Shown: positions 45,901-59,262 of the stretch, in pieces
Layout of the letters: each line of letters starts with the position of its first letter
How positions within the stretch are numbered: position 1 is the stretch's first letter
Assembly: GCA_030490835.1 (NCBI GenBank)
Contig: CM059975.1
Location: 60,193,174-60,257,173, forward strand
Length of the DNA: 64,000 bases
Source of the DNA: Annona cherimola
Lineage: Eukaryota > Streptophyta > Magnoliopsida > Magnoliales > Annonaceae
Direction: 5' to 3'
Translations under genes and position numbers: made by a program
The notes under the pieces: generated by a model
Told to the model about the DNA's origin: nothing
Database searches by the model: none
Seen by the model: only the letters and a program-made list of their open reading frames with translations

Positions 45901-47234
45901 TTGTCTAGAAAAAGGCAAGGAAGGAATGGAAGGTGCAAAAGGATCGCCACAAGTAAGCAAGCAAGACTTTTGAAAATGACATTTTATTCTCAAATGTTAA
46001 AATGCTTTGAAGTTGTTTTACTTGAATGTTTCTAAATTTGTTTAAGGATGACCATTCCTTCATCTCTTTATTATGCTTGGAAATGATTGGTTAAAATCTT
46101 CCCTATTTTCAAATGGCATGCCAGCACGGATTTAAATGATGTTTTCATGAAACGATGTTCAAATGGATTGTGCGAAGAATTTTCTACATGAGAATGACAA
46201 GTTACCATGTGTAAGAGGTATATAATGCCGGAGTGACTAAAGTTCATGCATGGAATGGAAATCAAGCAGGCTAGTCAAGGCAGAAATCAGGACAAGGAGT
46301 CCGCCCTTGACATTGCCAAGTCGAAAAGTCCGGCGCCAAGGATGGAAAGGATCATGTTATGAAAGGATGTTCCCCGAGCTAGCGTACCCTCACATGAAGG
46401 ATTACGTCATGAATGGAAATGATGCATTTGCACATCCAATGTTTATGAAATGCTCAAAAATTGGGATTTACGAATGGTTTATACGAATGATTTACATGAA
46501 TGATTTTCATGAATGGTTTATGAAAAGGTTTCTATTCAATTCGTAGTTGATCACTTGCTAAGTGTCTCCTATCGAATGGAGAGAAATGCATTTAAACGAG
46601 AATGAAAAATGCTTGTTTATTGAGTTTCGACTCACGTTTTGTTTTTTCCCCTTAGACAGGTGTAGGAAAAATTCAAGTGATGAAAGGCATGTTCTCGCTA
46701 AGAAAGGAAAAAGGAATTTCCAAAGGTTTGTAATCCTTTGTATGTGGAAGCATGAATGAATGCCCTAAGGGATATGGTACTGTTAGTACATATGTTTAGG
46801 ATACCTTGCATAAGTATTATATGATTGAGAAGGTAAAAGATTTAAAATGCCTTGTATAGATATGATATGACTAAGATAAGGAATGCCTTAAATGATAAGT
46901 ACTTGTATGCTAAGAACTGATGGATAAATGTATGTATGGAATGAAAAGGACATGATTAGGTCAAGATGACCTTTAACGTAGAAGTGCAAGTTGAGATGTT
47001 ATGGATGAAATGCGCACTTGATATGTGCAATTGATTACAAGCGTATTGTTGCTTGTAAGATGAATGAAGTGAAATGCAAAGAAATGAAATGATGATGGAT
47101 AAAAGAAATGAAAAAAATTTTGGTCGAGATCTAATTAAGAACCGGCCGCGTGATCAGGGTAACAATCCTGATTCACATTTACCAATCGATAAGATCTTGG
47201 AGTAAGGTTATGACGCTCGGGCTGGGGCGCCACA
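42910..47234 (+). repeat. Element F left LTR (4325 bp)
   Basis: TGTGATACCCAGACC to GGGGCGCCACA. No frame of interest; short open stretches (for example 46250-46546) recur in LTRs of this family but have no recognisable motif. It has a single copy of the GTAAGCAAGCAAGACTTTTG unit (45952), which is multiplied in LTR G. Confidence 0.88.
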
Positions 47235-48040
47235 GATTTTGGTATCAGAGCAAGGATTGGTAAACGGACGTGAAAATAGAAAATGAGAGGAAAATGAAGG
47301 ATGATGAAAGGAAAGTTATAATATCACAGAGTGTGATATCTTAGCAAGGATTGATGAATGGATGTAGATTTGGAATGTTATGGATTAAGAAGAAGGGAAT
47401 TTGTTTGGAATTCATTCCAATCCTAAAGCATTGAAAGATAGATATGGGAGAAGTCCCCTCCATATCAATTAAATGAAGAGGAGTAAAAAATTATGGATAG
47501 TAATGATAAACTCATGAAAAAAAGGGGGATAGAAATGATAATGAGGACCATGCACTAGTCCATAGAGAATGGAAATGCATTAGAATGATTTAGCACTGGT
47601 ACACTCACTAAGGAGTTACACTGGTACGACCTAGAGGAAGGCACTATCAAGAAAGAAAATGATGGATGAAATTAGCAAAAGTATCTTTTGACTTTTGAAT
47701 GAAAAAGACTGATATACTTTTGAATGATAAGTGGAGGTATAATATTTTGATGCAAAGATGTTCTTTGCTATAGAATTAAATTTATTTACATATGTATGTC
47801 ATGTGTATATGGAAAGAAAGCGGTTAATACTAACTTCTTTATTAGATATAGTTAATGATGTATGTTATGGATTATTTTATGATAAGATGAGAAATGTTAT
47901 TGGAGTTGCATAGTGAAAGCGTAGTGAGCCATTGGAAGTATTGGAAAAAGATGATAAGATTTGCTATTTCATATGAGCCTGACCCCGATATTTAAAATAT
48001 AATAGGTTTCGGGACGAAACCTATTATAAGGGGGGAGGAT
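47235..48040 (+). other. Element F internal domain (806 bp)
   Basis: Primer site TGGTATCAGAGC at 47240-47251, five bases after the LTR. It ends with TTTCGGGACGAAACCTATTA and AAGGGGGGAGGAT (48028-48040), the polypurine tract. Between these are only short fragments such as a frame reading TGTLTKELHWYDLEEGTIKK near 47600-47650, possibly worn gag. No zinc knuckle, protease or polymerase motif is present. Confidence 0.85.
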
Positions 48041-49616
48041 TGTGATACCCAGACCTAAGTAAGGCTTATATATATGCATTTGGCATATAAATATGAATCA
48101 TGTATGATTTAGCTGAATTATGAATGATTTTCTTTGCAATTTTGATGATTTAATTGCAATTAGGGTAAATGGTTATGAATATTGATTATAAGCCGATATG
48201 GGTCAATATAATTAAAGTGGCCTAATGAGGATTGAAAAGTATTAGTATGCCATGAATAATCAATTTAATTTCCATGATGTGATTAATGAAAATTAAGAGG
48301 TCAATTATAGAGTTAAGTTGGGAAATGTTAGAAAATTCATAACTTGACGCCTATAAGGCGGATTAAGATAAAAATTGAAAGAGAAGTACATAATTTCATG
48401 GTTAATCTTATGGAAAGGTTGTATTCTGAATATTTTGATGGGTTTAGGGTAATAATTGATCATTTTCGTCCAAAATCCAAAGATGATTTCAAATGATCAT
48501 AACTCGACATAGAAAAGTCGGATTGAGACGAAATTTGAAATGGACAGCTAAAATTATGAAATCGATGCTATGAAAGATTGGATTAAGCTAAGTATGGTTG
48601 AATCATTCTTGCACAAAAAAAGGTGTGCACCATTGACTTTTGTGCACCATAAAGTAGCTTACATTTAAGTTAAAGTTAAAGTGATTAATTAAATAATTAA
48701 TTGCACAAATGAGGTGTCAAAAGGGGGTAATTACACATGAATTTTATGAATTTACTAAAATGAAAAAATCTATGATAATATCAAGGGATTAATGATATGA
48801 TTTAAGGAGCTAAGGGGTTAGATCAAAGGAGCTTGAAGAGGTGGCATCTCATGGACTATCAAAGGGCTATTTACATTAAATTTTTTATTCTTAAAAAATG
48901 CAAAATATTCATTTAAATGACCTAGGAATCTAGGGTGAGATATGGACTTGATATGGGTTAATGTTTGTGGCAATAAAATGACTTAAGGTCAATGACAAGT
49001 GGACATCTCAATGTCAACAACAACATGTAGCTATGGAGAGGTGCACATTCAAGCTGCTGTTTGGAATTTTTTATGATTCTTTTTAAATGCCGAATGGACA
49101 ACTAAGTAAGCTAATTAGCTACGGTAATTAAATACCCATAAATTAAAGCTAAAATAGGTGTGGAAAATTTGCAAAATGCTGCAACTGATGTCCTATGTGT
49201 GGACAGATTTGTGCTCATCAATGGTTTAGATTTTTGATGGATTTTATTAAGATAATTATCTAATTTACTTGGAGCATATTGTGCCATGTGATTAAAGGGG
49301 ATAAGCATGCCTTAATTACCCTCTAAATGAGGTGGCAAGTGGGCCCAAAAATCTAGAAAATCAGGGACTTACATAAGGGTGGACGACCATGTGATATGGG
49401 TTGTTTTGAGAGAGAAAAATTCTAAGGAGAGAAACCCCCAAGCAAGGCAGCAGCAAGAACGACCTAAGTCCAGCAAGAAAAGAGGGAAAAAAGAGGAGAA
49501 AAATATAAGGAAAAGGGGGAAGAAAGAAAGGGATTCAAGCTAGAGAAGTTGAGTTCAAGTGTGATTCAATACAAGTAAGTATACATCATGATTTGAGTTC
49601 TTTAATCCTAAGTTTC
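48041..49616 (+). repeat. Element F right LTR, segment 1
   Basis: TGTGATACCCAGACC start, matching 42910-44480 closely, cut at GTTTC by LTR E. Confidence 0.88.
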
Positions 49617-51716
49617 TGTGGCACCCCGAACCGAGGCGTCCACTGGCCTTACTCCGGGATCTTGTCGATTGGTAAGTGTGAATCAGGATTGTTGCCCTGA
49701 TCACGCGGCGGGTACTTAATTCGATCTCGTCAAAATTTTTTTTCTTTTTCTTTCATCACATAAAGACACATACTTATCATCAAATCTCAATTATCATTGA
49801 TAACATTCATACTTGTTTTTCTACAATACAGGTTATTTTAACTTGAACATTTTATATATACATAATTTGAAAACTCCTTCTCATATGTTCATGTCATACC
49901 ATATATGGATCAGCGTATCATAAAATTCTCTTCATACCTTCTTTTCTTTTCCTTCCTGACCTGTGTTGTACCTGTCTATGGTTTGAAAAGCAAAACATGA
50001 GTCGAAACTCAGTAAGCAAGTATTTTTCATTTAAATGCATTTCTCCCGTTCAATAGTAGACACTTATCAAGTGACCTACAATCAATCAGTGGAAACCTTT
50101 TCATAAAACCTTTTATAAAACATATGCTTGCAAACTTATAAAAATGTTTTCATAAAACTTCCTTTTCCCAAGGACATTCTCATGTCCTTAAAACATTTTC
50201 CATAAAACCTTTTCAAAACAAGCATATGCAACATACATGATGTTTCTGTTCGTCTGGCAGGTGACACTTACCAAGTGATCACTCTTTCCTACTTAGGAGA
50301 GAAACCATTTCATTTGATAACTCGCGAGCTAAGCAGTTATCCGTGTTCATCTCCCATTTCAGGGAGGGCACCGCCGGCATTTCGCCTTTTTAAGCGACTT
50401 GGCCTATGTAGAGGGGGCCCATCTTGCAACCGCGTTCGGTCTGCATATCCTCTACAGTAGACCTAGTACATAGCTCATGTGCACATTCTTCACGTTCATA
50501 TGCTAGCATGCTTTTTATAAAACCATACAGACCTTAGTCTGTGTCTTTTTCCTTTTCAAAATCTGATGCTAGCATAACCTTTCAAAATAGTACAGACCTC
50601 GGCCTGTATTTCTATCTCTATCTTGATAACTCGGCATTGCCCAAGTTAATAAGTTAATAAAAATATTTTGTAAGGATGACCAACCTTGAATAATTTTAAA
50701 AACATTTAAATGGCACACTCTTAAAACATTTGAAATATTTGAGAAATAATAAATTTGAAACATTGCTAAAAAATGTTTATAAATCATTTTTGATCGGTAA
50801 AACAATTTTGAAAAACATTTTAATATTTGGAAACCAAAGACTTTGGAAACATTTTTCTTCTCGTTTCTAGATTTTTCATAAACGAAGGATATAGTAATGC
50901 ATAATTCATTTTTATATATATATATCATATTCTTTGTCCACATAACACTTAAGTTTCTTCTATACGAAGATACGCTTGTATGATCCTTTGGTCATTTAAA
51001 AGAAATCTTCATTTAAATCGGTTATTGGTTGGCCTTCCTTAAATCCATTTCAAAACATTTTAATAAATCATTTTAAATTCATTCGATAAAACAAAATACT
51101 ATTTTGGAAATCAAAACTTTTCCTTTTCCATTATAATGCAACCATTTCCATCTTTCTCTTCATTTATAAGGATTTGCTTATGATAAAGCAATTCCCACAT
51201 ACTTCAACATTTCTTCTTACTTCCATATGAATTTGCTTATAATAAAGCAAATTTAACATATTCCATAGTTGCACTATATAAAAATCATTTTCAAAAGTTT
51301 GCTTGCTTACCTTTGCTTTGCTTTAATCCGACTCCTTTATCCTTTCCTTTCCTTTTCCTATACAAGTGAAAAGGATATACATACTTTATCATGCATATTT
51401 TATATTTATTTATGACCTTATTTTCCACCATAAATTTTTTTATAGAGGTTATCCTTAAAAATGCGTGATCATCATTTTCTTATATGGATTTTTATCTATA
51501 AATCCTTAAAAAATTCAATCCATATATCCTCATAAAATATAAAAATAAATCTAAAAGTTTCTCCAAAATCACGCTGTTACTGTAGCAAATCACTGTAGCA
51601 GATTACTGTTCATCCGAGGTTACTGTTCACAGAGACATGGTTACAGTTCATGGGTTCCAAAATTTGATATTTTTTCCAAAAATAAAAAATATCATGACAT
51701 ACCTCATGCCTATTAT

Positions 51717-53324
51717 TGTTGGAAACAATGTTCCAAACAAAACAAATTGACCAAAGCATAAGTTTTGATGATTAAACAAAGACTAATTTGAGTATATAAA
51801 GTGTACTAATGAGTTTGCCAAGTGTTTAAGGAAAACAAAGAAGTCAAGTCGATTACCAAGTCGACTTGAACTTCGACTTGGGGTGAAGTCGATACCTAAG
51901 TCGACTTCACAAGCGACTTCAAATGGCAAAAGGTGGATAGCATTGAAAATAGAAAACAAGCAAATGAAATCGCAGGCCAAGTCGACTCCAGGTGCGACTT
52001 AGGAAACCAAGTCGCAGACGAAGTCGACTCCAGCATCGACTTCAGGCATCCAGAGTTGAAAAGTGGAAACGAACATGACGAAGTCGCAGGCGAAGTCGAC
52101 TCCAGGTGCGACTTGGGCGAAGTCGCAGACGAGGTCGACTCCAACTTCGACTTGAGGAGTTCAGACTTGAAGATTGAAGTTTCAAGCTTATTTCAAGAAT
52201 CCATTTGGAATTTATCAAATCCAAATATGATGCAAAGTTCATTCTCAAAAAGCAACTAAAGTTTCTTGAAGATCAAAAGCTAAGATTCATATTCAAAGTT
52301 CAAATCAAGTCTATCAAGTCCAAAGCTAATCTTCAAGCTTATTCCAAATGAAGCAATACCCAAGTCATGAAGACCAATTTTACAAAGTTCAAGACAGTTC
52401 AAGAGGATCAAGGTGTTTTTGCAAAAGACCAAGCCAAGTCGCAACCCAAGTCGACTCCAGGATCGACTTGAGTTGAAGACTGAAGGCCAAGTTGACCCAG
52501 ACTCGGACTTGGAACTCTGAAGAACTGGAGTCGCACAAGAGGTCGACTCCAGGTGCGACTTGGAAGCCAAGTCGCAGGCCAAGTCGACTCCACATGCGAC
52601 TTGGGTCACAACGGTCGGAATTTATTCGAACGTTGGCGCATTAAATGCGCGCCACCTACCCTCTAACGTTCGGATTCCCTCCAAAATTATAAATAGCATT
52701 CAAGATGGACGAGGGAAGTAGCTGAAATTATTAAGTGTGCTTAACTACTACATTCAAGAGCTCAAAAGAGATCAAGCCACTCAAAGAAGAAGAACTCTAT
52801 TTCAAACTGCAAGAGCTTCATTTCAGAATCTTCAAAGTCAACTCTTCAAGTTCTTCTCTGCGCCTAATTGTTGCTACACATCTGTAAAGTGTAGATTTCT
52901 TTGTTGTTTCATTTATTTGTGATTGAACTTGATCTAGTTTGAGGAACTAGGATCAAGTGTATGCTAAGTAAGTGTGATTGGAGTGAGACTCATCACCTAC
53001 TTGAGCAGTGTGTTATACGCCCCCTAGAGCTAGAATCTAGAAGAGAGCAGTGGCTCTAATTGTATTGAGAGAATACAATAGTGGAACCCAAGTCACAAGG
53101 AGTGTGAGCTTGGAAGAGTGGAGTAGGGAGGTTGCCCGAACCACTATAAAAATCTTGTGTGTTTGATTTATTTATCTGCTCTCTACATTATATTGCTTTC
53201 CAATTCGTTTCTTCATTAAGGGGACTGGATTAATCCGGGGTTAAGTTTTTGTTTAAGTTATAAATTTTTAAATACCCAATTCACCCCTCCCCTCTTGGGT
53301 TTTGCCATTAACTCGGGACCAACA
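51717..53324 (+). mobile_element. Solo LTR D of the A/B/C copia family
   Basis: Perfect ATTAT duplication (51712-51716 and 53325-53329). It runs TGTTGGAAAC to GGGACCAACA, 1608 bp, on the plus strand. Dyad arrays are at 51846-52610. The promoter block has inverted arms CGAACGTT (52627-52634) and AACGTTCG (52665-52672) around GCGCATTAAATGCGC (52636-52650), then TATAAATAG (52688-52696). Both LTR ends are present without internal DNA, so the element was lost by LTR-LTR recombination. Confidence 0.92.
51846..52610. repeat. U3 dyad array in LTR D
   Basis: About a dozen AAGTCGCA/TGCGACTT half-sites with AGTCGACT centres, in units of roughly 36-39 bp with spacer DNA at 52150-52430. Because many unit lengths are multiples of three, accidental frames stay open on both strands here. 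Confidence 0.85.
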
Positions 53325-54735
53325 ATTATAGCATAGGACATTTCATACATTTTGAATTTATCATCATTTACTTGGCCAAAAAAATCATTTTCTCCATATA
53401 CTAAAAATCAACATAAATTCACTTAAGCATAATCCTTAATTCCAAAAATCATGAAATTAATATATCATTATTCCAACATCATATTTATCATAATAATACA
53501 TCCCAAATCATCATTTATCAATTTTGGAGCATTATTTTCATATATCATATGCTATCTTCCCAAATACCCTATCTTCGCTCCAAATTTTTGATATTTTGGC
53601 ATAATTCCATTTAAACATTATATATATACTTATTTTCTCATGCTTGGGCATTATCTAAGCATGGTTTTACCCTACTTAACATCCAAAATAAGTTTGGGAA
53701 GAATCCCCTTACCTGAAGTAAAAAAACTCCCCTTCTACTTGACCCTTCTCTCTCAAATCTTCTCTCCTTCTTTCTTTCAAGGCCAAAACGTGTTTTGGAT
53801 GGCTTGGGAACTTGGAATGGCTCAAGTGGAGCTGGTATTGTGCCTTTGGACGTTCACCCCATGCCCCTATTTATACTTTTTTGATTTTTCATTAAATTGC
53901 AATTTACCCCCTTGCTTGAGGTGTAAATTTGCAAATGTGTTTCTTTCTAATTTCCAAAAGGTGCCTTGAGCCAAGAGCAGCCACCCTAGGCCTGCTACAG
54001 CAGCCCTATTGCAGCCCTATTTTTATCCTATTTTTTTAATTTTAAAATTAATTATTTTTAAGCAACTTAATCTCAACCCTTGATTAATGATAAAATTGAT
54101 TTGTGACCATTGGATCATGACCCCAAAAGTCAGAAACCCCCTTGCACGTCCCTGCCATGCTGCATCTGCATTTAATTTTATTTTTTTTAATTATTTACTT
54201 TATTAAAAAGTCAAAGTATATTTAATAAAAAGTTAAGTTACTTTTTCAACATCTATTTGACACTTCATCTTGGCCATTAATTTGTGAGTTTCATCACATC
54301 TTATACCATCCATCATGTTCATCATGTATTTTTAACCATCCATAAAAAATTTCATCTAATTCTGACACCCGGATTGCAATTTATGAATTTTTTTCTATTT
54401 TTCCACAAAAATCCAAATTTGGATTAGAATATCCAAAAGAATTGCTATTTTGTCTTGTAGTGATTAATTCTCCTTTTGACTTTTTGTGATTAGGTTAATC
54501 AAGTGATTAACTCTTAATCTCATATCTTAATCCACAATTACTATGCACGTTTACTATTCACGTGCACTATTCACGTGCGTCACATTCTTAATTGCATTAT
54601 TTTAACCTCTAGTACACATTTGTAAAATATAACATATTTCATAAATTTTATTTATCATAAAATCAGTACAGGGATCTAGGGTTTACAACCCTAGGTTTAC
54701 ATGTGTTATTCTAGGATTGCGGGTTTCACAGTTTC

Positions 54736-56523
54736 CTACCTCAAATTATGAGTCATGAATTTGATTCATAATTAACCCTTAAAGGATGATTCATGATGCC
54801 CTTGATTAGGGTATTGAATGAAGATTGAATGACAAGAACGAAATCAAGGGTTCAAGAGGAAGAAAATGGAGATTAGGGTTGATAAACCTAGCTGAAATTT
54901 GCTTAAACCCACATGTGATGTTGCTATTTTAATTTTTTATCATGGTTAGATTATTAATCATGATTTAATGGATTATATATGTTGATTTGGGTATAAGACA
55001 TAAACCCTAGAAAGCATGGAACTTAGGGTTACGTATATGACCGGATTTTCATGATTTTATGATATGTATGAAGTATGAATTATGCTAACGATTTATGGAT
55101 TTTATGGAGGGTAAAATACCCCATGTTTAAGGTACTTTGAGTGTCCAAAAGAGTTTGAAAAGATTAGCCCTAAATCAGATTTTATGGACATATATTTGGA
55201 CACGTCAAAATGGGTCAAATGGATACCCAATATGTGTAAAGATATTACTGTTATGGAAGCAAACGAATTATAAATTTTAAATATGTGATAATACCCTAAA
55301 TTTAGATTAAGAAAAGCATGATTAATTACTGAAATTTATGGATTATAAATCTGTTAAGATTTAAGTATTGAAAGAGGCATTAAAAGGATGGAAAATGGGT
55401 CCTAATGTTGCTCTTTTGGGAACCCAATGATGAATGGATTAAAATTTCAAAATTAAACCCTAAATTATATGTTAATTAAGGGGTTTAATCATCCTGAATA
55501 AGGACACAAGTTGCGGACTTGAGAAATTTTAAGAAAACCTAAGTTATGTGTTGTAAGATGGGTATATGTGGAAGGCTAAGTATGGATAAGTGGTAAATGG
55601 TTTATATGAACTGCTAAAATGCAAAAATGCATGAATATGTGATGAAATACATTTTTAAGTTGCAATTTTTATGATTAAGGATACTCTAAAATTTTGAGAT
55701 TTAATTATGAAGCCTAAGACGTCGAATATGTGCTTAAAATGAGCACCGACGTAGGAACTATGAAAGATAGATGAAAAATGATAAATGGGAGGGATGAACC
55801 CCCATGTGATGATAAGTGAACGGCTATTAATTGTATGAATGTATACCCTACATATAGGTTTAGAACATGATATGGAATGAAAGAAATGATGAATGATGAA
55901 CCACTAACTAAGATTACATTATTATGTGGTTATCAAAAGACTTATGAGTAAGTCAATATATATATATGTGTGTGTATGACCATTGACAAGGGTGAAGATG
56001 GATATGCATTCCAAAGAAAAATGCTTTAAAGTTAATGTGTTATAGACCATATGGGTTAAACCCATATGACACGTATATGTGAATTGAAAAAGAAACAAGC
56101 CATGCAAGCACAACATGTGATGAAAATGTATAAGGTAATTATGTTTACTTGTCTAGGAAAAGGCAAGGAAGGAATGGAAAGTGCAAAAGGATCGCCACAG
56201 GTAAGAAAGCAAGATTTTTGAAAATGACATTTTATTCTGAAATGTTAAAATGCTTTGAAGTTGTTTCACTTGAATGTTTCTAAATTTGTTTAAGGATGGC
56301 CATTTCTTCATTTCTTTATTACGCATTGAAATGATTGGTTAAAATCTTCCCTATTTTCAAATGGCATGCCAACACGGATTTAAATGATGTTTTCTTGAAA
56401 CGATGTTCAAATGGATGGTGCAAAGAATTCTCTACATGAGAATGACAAATTACCATGTGTAAGAGGTATATAATGCCGGGGTGACTAAAGTTCATCCATG
56501 GAATGAAAATCAAGTAGGCTAGT
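54736..56523 (+). repeat. Element F right LTR, segment 2
   Basis: Resumes after the GTTTC copy and matches 44487-46269 of the left LTR, ending at CTAGT where LTR G inserted. Confidence 0.88.
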
Positions 56524-58196
56524 TGTGAAATCCCAATCTTAGACACACATATGAAACCCTAGGGTTGTAAACCCTTGGTAATATGTTAATAAAATATATA
56601 TTCATGAGTATGGAAAATATGTGGGAATAAAGGTTAAAATAATTATTTATGAAATTCGGATGAATAGTGCACGTGAATAGTAAAACGTGAATAGTAAACG
56701 TGGGATTAAAGAATATGTTAAGTTAATCAATTTGGATTAACTTAATCACAAAAAGACAAAAAAGGAAGCTTCCCACAAAAGGACAAAATAGCCACTTTTT
56801 GATTTATTTAGTATTTTCGGATTTTAGTGGATTTTTGAGAGAAAATAAAGAAAAATTCATATCTTGCAATCCGGACATCGGATCAAGATGAAATTTTTTA
56901 TGGGTGGCCAAGATATGATGATGGATATGATGAATGGTCCAAGATTGATCAAGGATCATGAATTAAGGGTCAAGATTAAATGTCATTTGAAAAGGGAAAA
57001 AGTAACTTTACTTTTTCATTAATGCATTTGACTTTGATTAATTTTAATTAAATAAAATTAATGCAAATCCTGCAATTGCTGCTGGAGCATGGACTTTTGG
57101 GGCATGATCCAATGGCCCATGATCATCCTTATCAAAGATCAATGGCTAGAATTAATTTAGCCTAAATTAATTAATTTTAAAAATAAAAAAATAGGTAAAA
57201 ATAGGGCTGCAATAGGGCTGCTGGAGCAGGCCTAGGGGGGGCTGCACAATGCTCCATGCACCTTTTAAAATTAGAAAAAAACACATTTGCAAATTTACAC
57301 GTCAAGCAAGAGGGGGTAAATTGCAAATATGTGAAAAATCAAAAAGTATAAATAGGGGGCAGGGGTGGACGTCCAAAGGCACTCCAAGCTTGAGCAATTC
57401 AAGCATTCCCACCCCCAAAACACGTTTTGGCCATAGAGAGAGAAGGAGAGAAGGAAGGAAAGAGAAAATGGGAAGGAAATGAGAAGTTCTCCACTTGAGG
57501 TAAGTAATTTCTTCCCAAATTTATTTTGGATGTTAAGTAGGGTAAAATCATGCTTAGATAATGCCTAAGCATGAGAAAATAAGTAAAGTTATAATGCTTA
57601 ATTGGAATCATACCGAAACATCGAAAATTTGGAGCAAAGATAGAGCATTCGGGGGAATCATGTATGATATGTGGAAATAATGCTCCAAATTTGATAAATG
57701 ATGATTTGGGATGCATGATTATGATAAATATGATGTTGGAATGATGATATATTAATTTCATGATTTTTGAAATTAAGGATTATGCTTAAGTGAATTTATG
57801 ATGATTTTTAGTACATGGAGAAAATGATTTATTTAACCAAGTAAATGATGATAAATTCAAAATATACGAAATTAACAGTAACGTGAACAGTGATGATGAA
57901 CAGTAATCTGCTACAGCGACATGAACAGTGAACAGCGTATTTTGGGAAAAAATTGAGATTTATTTTTATATTTTATGAGGATATATGGATGAAATTTTCA
58001 AAGGATTTATGGATAAAAATCCATATAAATGAGTAATGACTAAGTATCTTTATACTATTAACCTCTATGGAAATGAGGTAATGGATAATTATAAAGCATG
58101 CATGGGAAGTACACTAAGACATGATATGATATAAATAAAATATCATTTTTCCTTGTATAGGAAAAGGAAAGGAAATGGTGGAAGACACAGACTGAG

Positions 58197-58475
58197 GAGG
58201 TAAGCAAGCACAACTTTGAAAATGTGATTTTATTGCTTCACTGTAAGCAAGCAATCCTTTTGAAAATGATGATTTGTAAGCAAGCTTTTTAAAATGTGAT
58301 TTTATTGTTTCATTGTAAGCAAGCAAACTTTTTTAAAATATGATTTTATTACTTCATTGTAAGCAAGTAATCCTTTTGAAAATGATGATTTGTAAGCAAG
58401 CAAAGCTTTTGAAAATGTGATTTTATTGATTTATTGTAAGCAAGCAAACCCTTTTGAAAATATGATTTTATTCCC
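58197..58475. repeat. Minisatellite in LTR G
   Basis: About six GTAAGCAAGCAA units, each followed by CTTTTGAAAATG-type text, alternating between a long form (with TGATTTTATT) and a short form (with ATGATTTG). LTRs E and F carry one unit at the same place. Confidence 0.85.
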
Positions 58476-59067
58476 AAGTATTTATGAAATGTGTTTAAGG
58501 ATGGCCATTCCTATAATGTTTTCAAATGATAAATGTTTATGAGTTTTTATGAAAAGTCATGCCGGCATATTGATATCATGTGATGTTCATGGACATGTGC
58601 ACATGTATGATGTATAAGGAAGAGGCTTTGGTGGAGGTAGAAAGTGGATCAGAGGGTCCCCCTTCACTATTGCCGAGTCGTATGGGCTGTGTGCTGACGG
58701 CGTCCTCCCCAGAGGTGGAGGCAAAGGAATGTTATGTGTGAATGAATGCATTGCATTTTTATACATGAATTGAAAATGAAAGCATGGATTTGAAATGATA
58801 TTTTTTTAAGGGATGATGCAAATAATTCTCTACATGAGAATGACAAGTCACCTGGTGTAAGAGGTATATAATGCCGGGAAAATCAAAAGTCATGCATGTA
58901 GGAACCATGTAGGCGTCAAGAGGAAGAGAGGTTCCTCTTGATGAGGCCAAGTCGGAGACAGCCGGCGTATTGGACCATGTTATGTGAGATGTTCCCTGAG
59001 CTAGCGTACCCGCACACGAAGGTTTATGTCAGGAATGGAAAGGAAGCATTTGCACATCCAATATTTA

Positions 59068-59262
59068 TGAAAAGGTTTCTATTCCATTGATAGTTGATCA
59101 CTTGCTAAGTGTCTCCTATCGAATGGAGAGAAATGCATTTACGAATGATTTACATGAATGGTTTATGAAAGGTTTCGAAATATGGTTTACGAAAAGGTTT
59201 CTATTCTGTTGGTAGTTGATCACTTGGTAAGTGTCTTCTATCAAATGGAGAGGAATGCATTT
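59068..59262. repeat. Direct duplication in LTR G
   Basis: The block AAAAGGTTTCTATTC ... GTTGATCACTTG ... GGAGAGAAATGCATTT occurs at about 59070-59140 and again at about 59192-59262; LTR F has it once. Confidence 0.8.

Larger units (their letters stand above)
49617..54730 (-). mobile_element. Solo LTR E (gypsy type), split by solo LTR D
   Basis: Perfect GTTTC duplication (49612-49616 and 54731-54735). On the minus strand it runs from TGTGAAACCCGCAATCC to CGGGGTGCCACA; it is about 3.5 kb without D. The sequence resembles LTR G throughout, in opposite orientation. A cluster of CTGTTCA and CTGTAGCA words lies at 51574-51650. The primer site and internal domain are absent, so it is a solo LTR. 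Confidence 0.88.

Noticed and set aside
51846..52610. Regular repeats with spacers suggesting a CRISPR array
   Set aside because: The repeats are internally palindromic and vary in length and sequence, the spacers are not unique equal-length inserts, no cas genes are near, and the same arrays recur in every LTR of a plant copia family.
53640..53969. 109-codon plus-strand frame in LTR E as a host gene
   Set aside because: It lies wholly inside a solo LTR, is antisense to the element, and related LTRs G and H lack a matching conserved frame.
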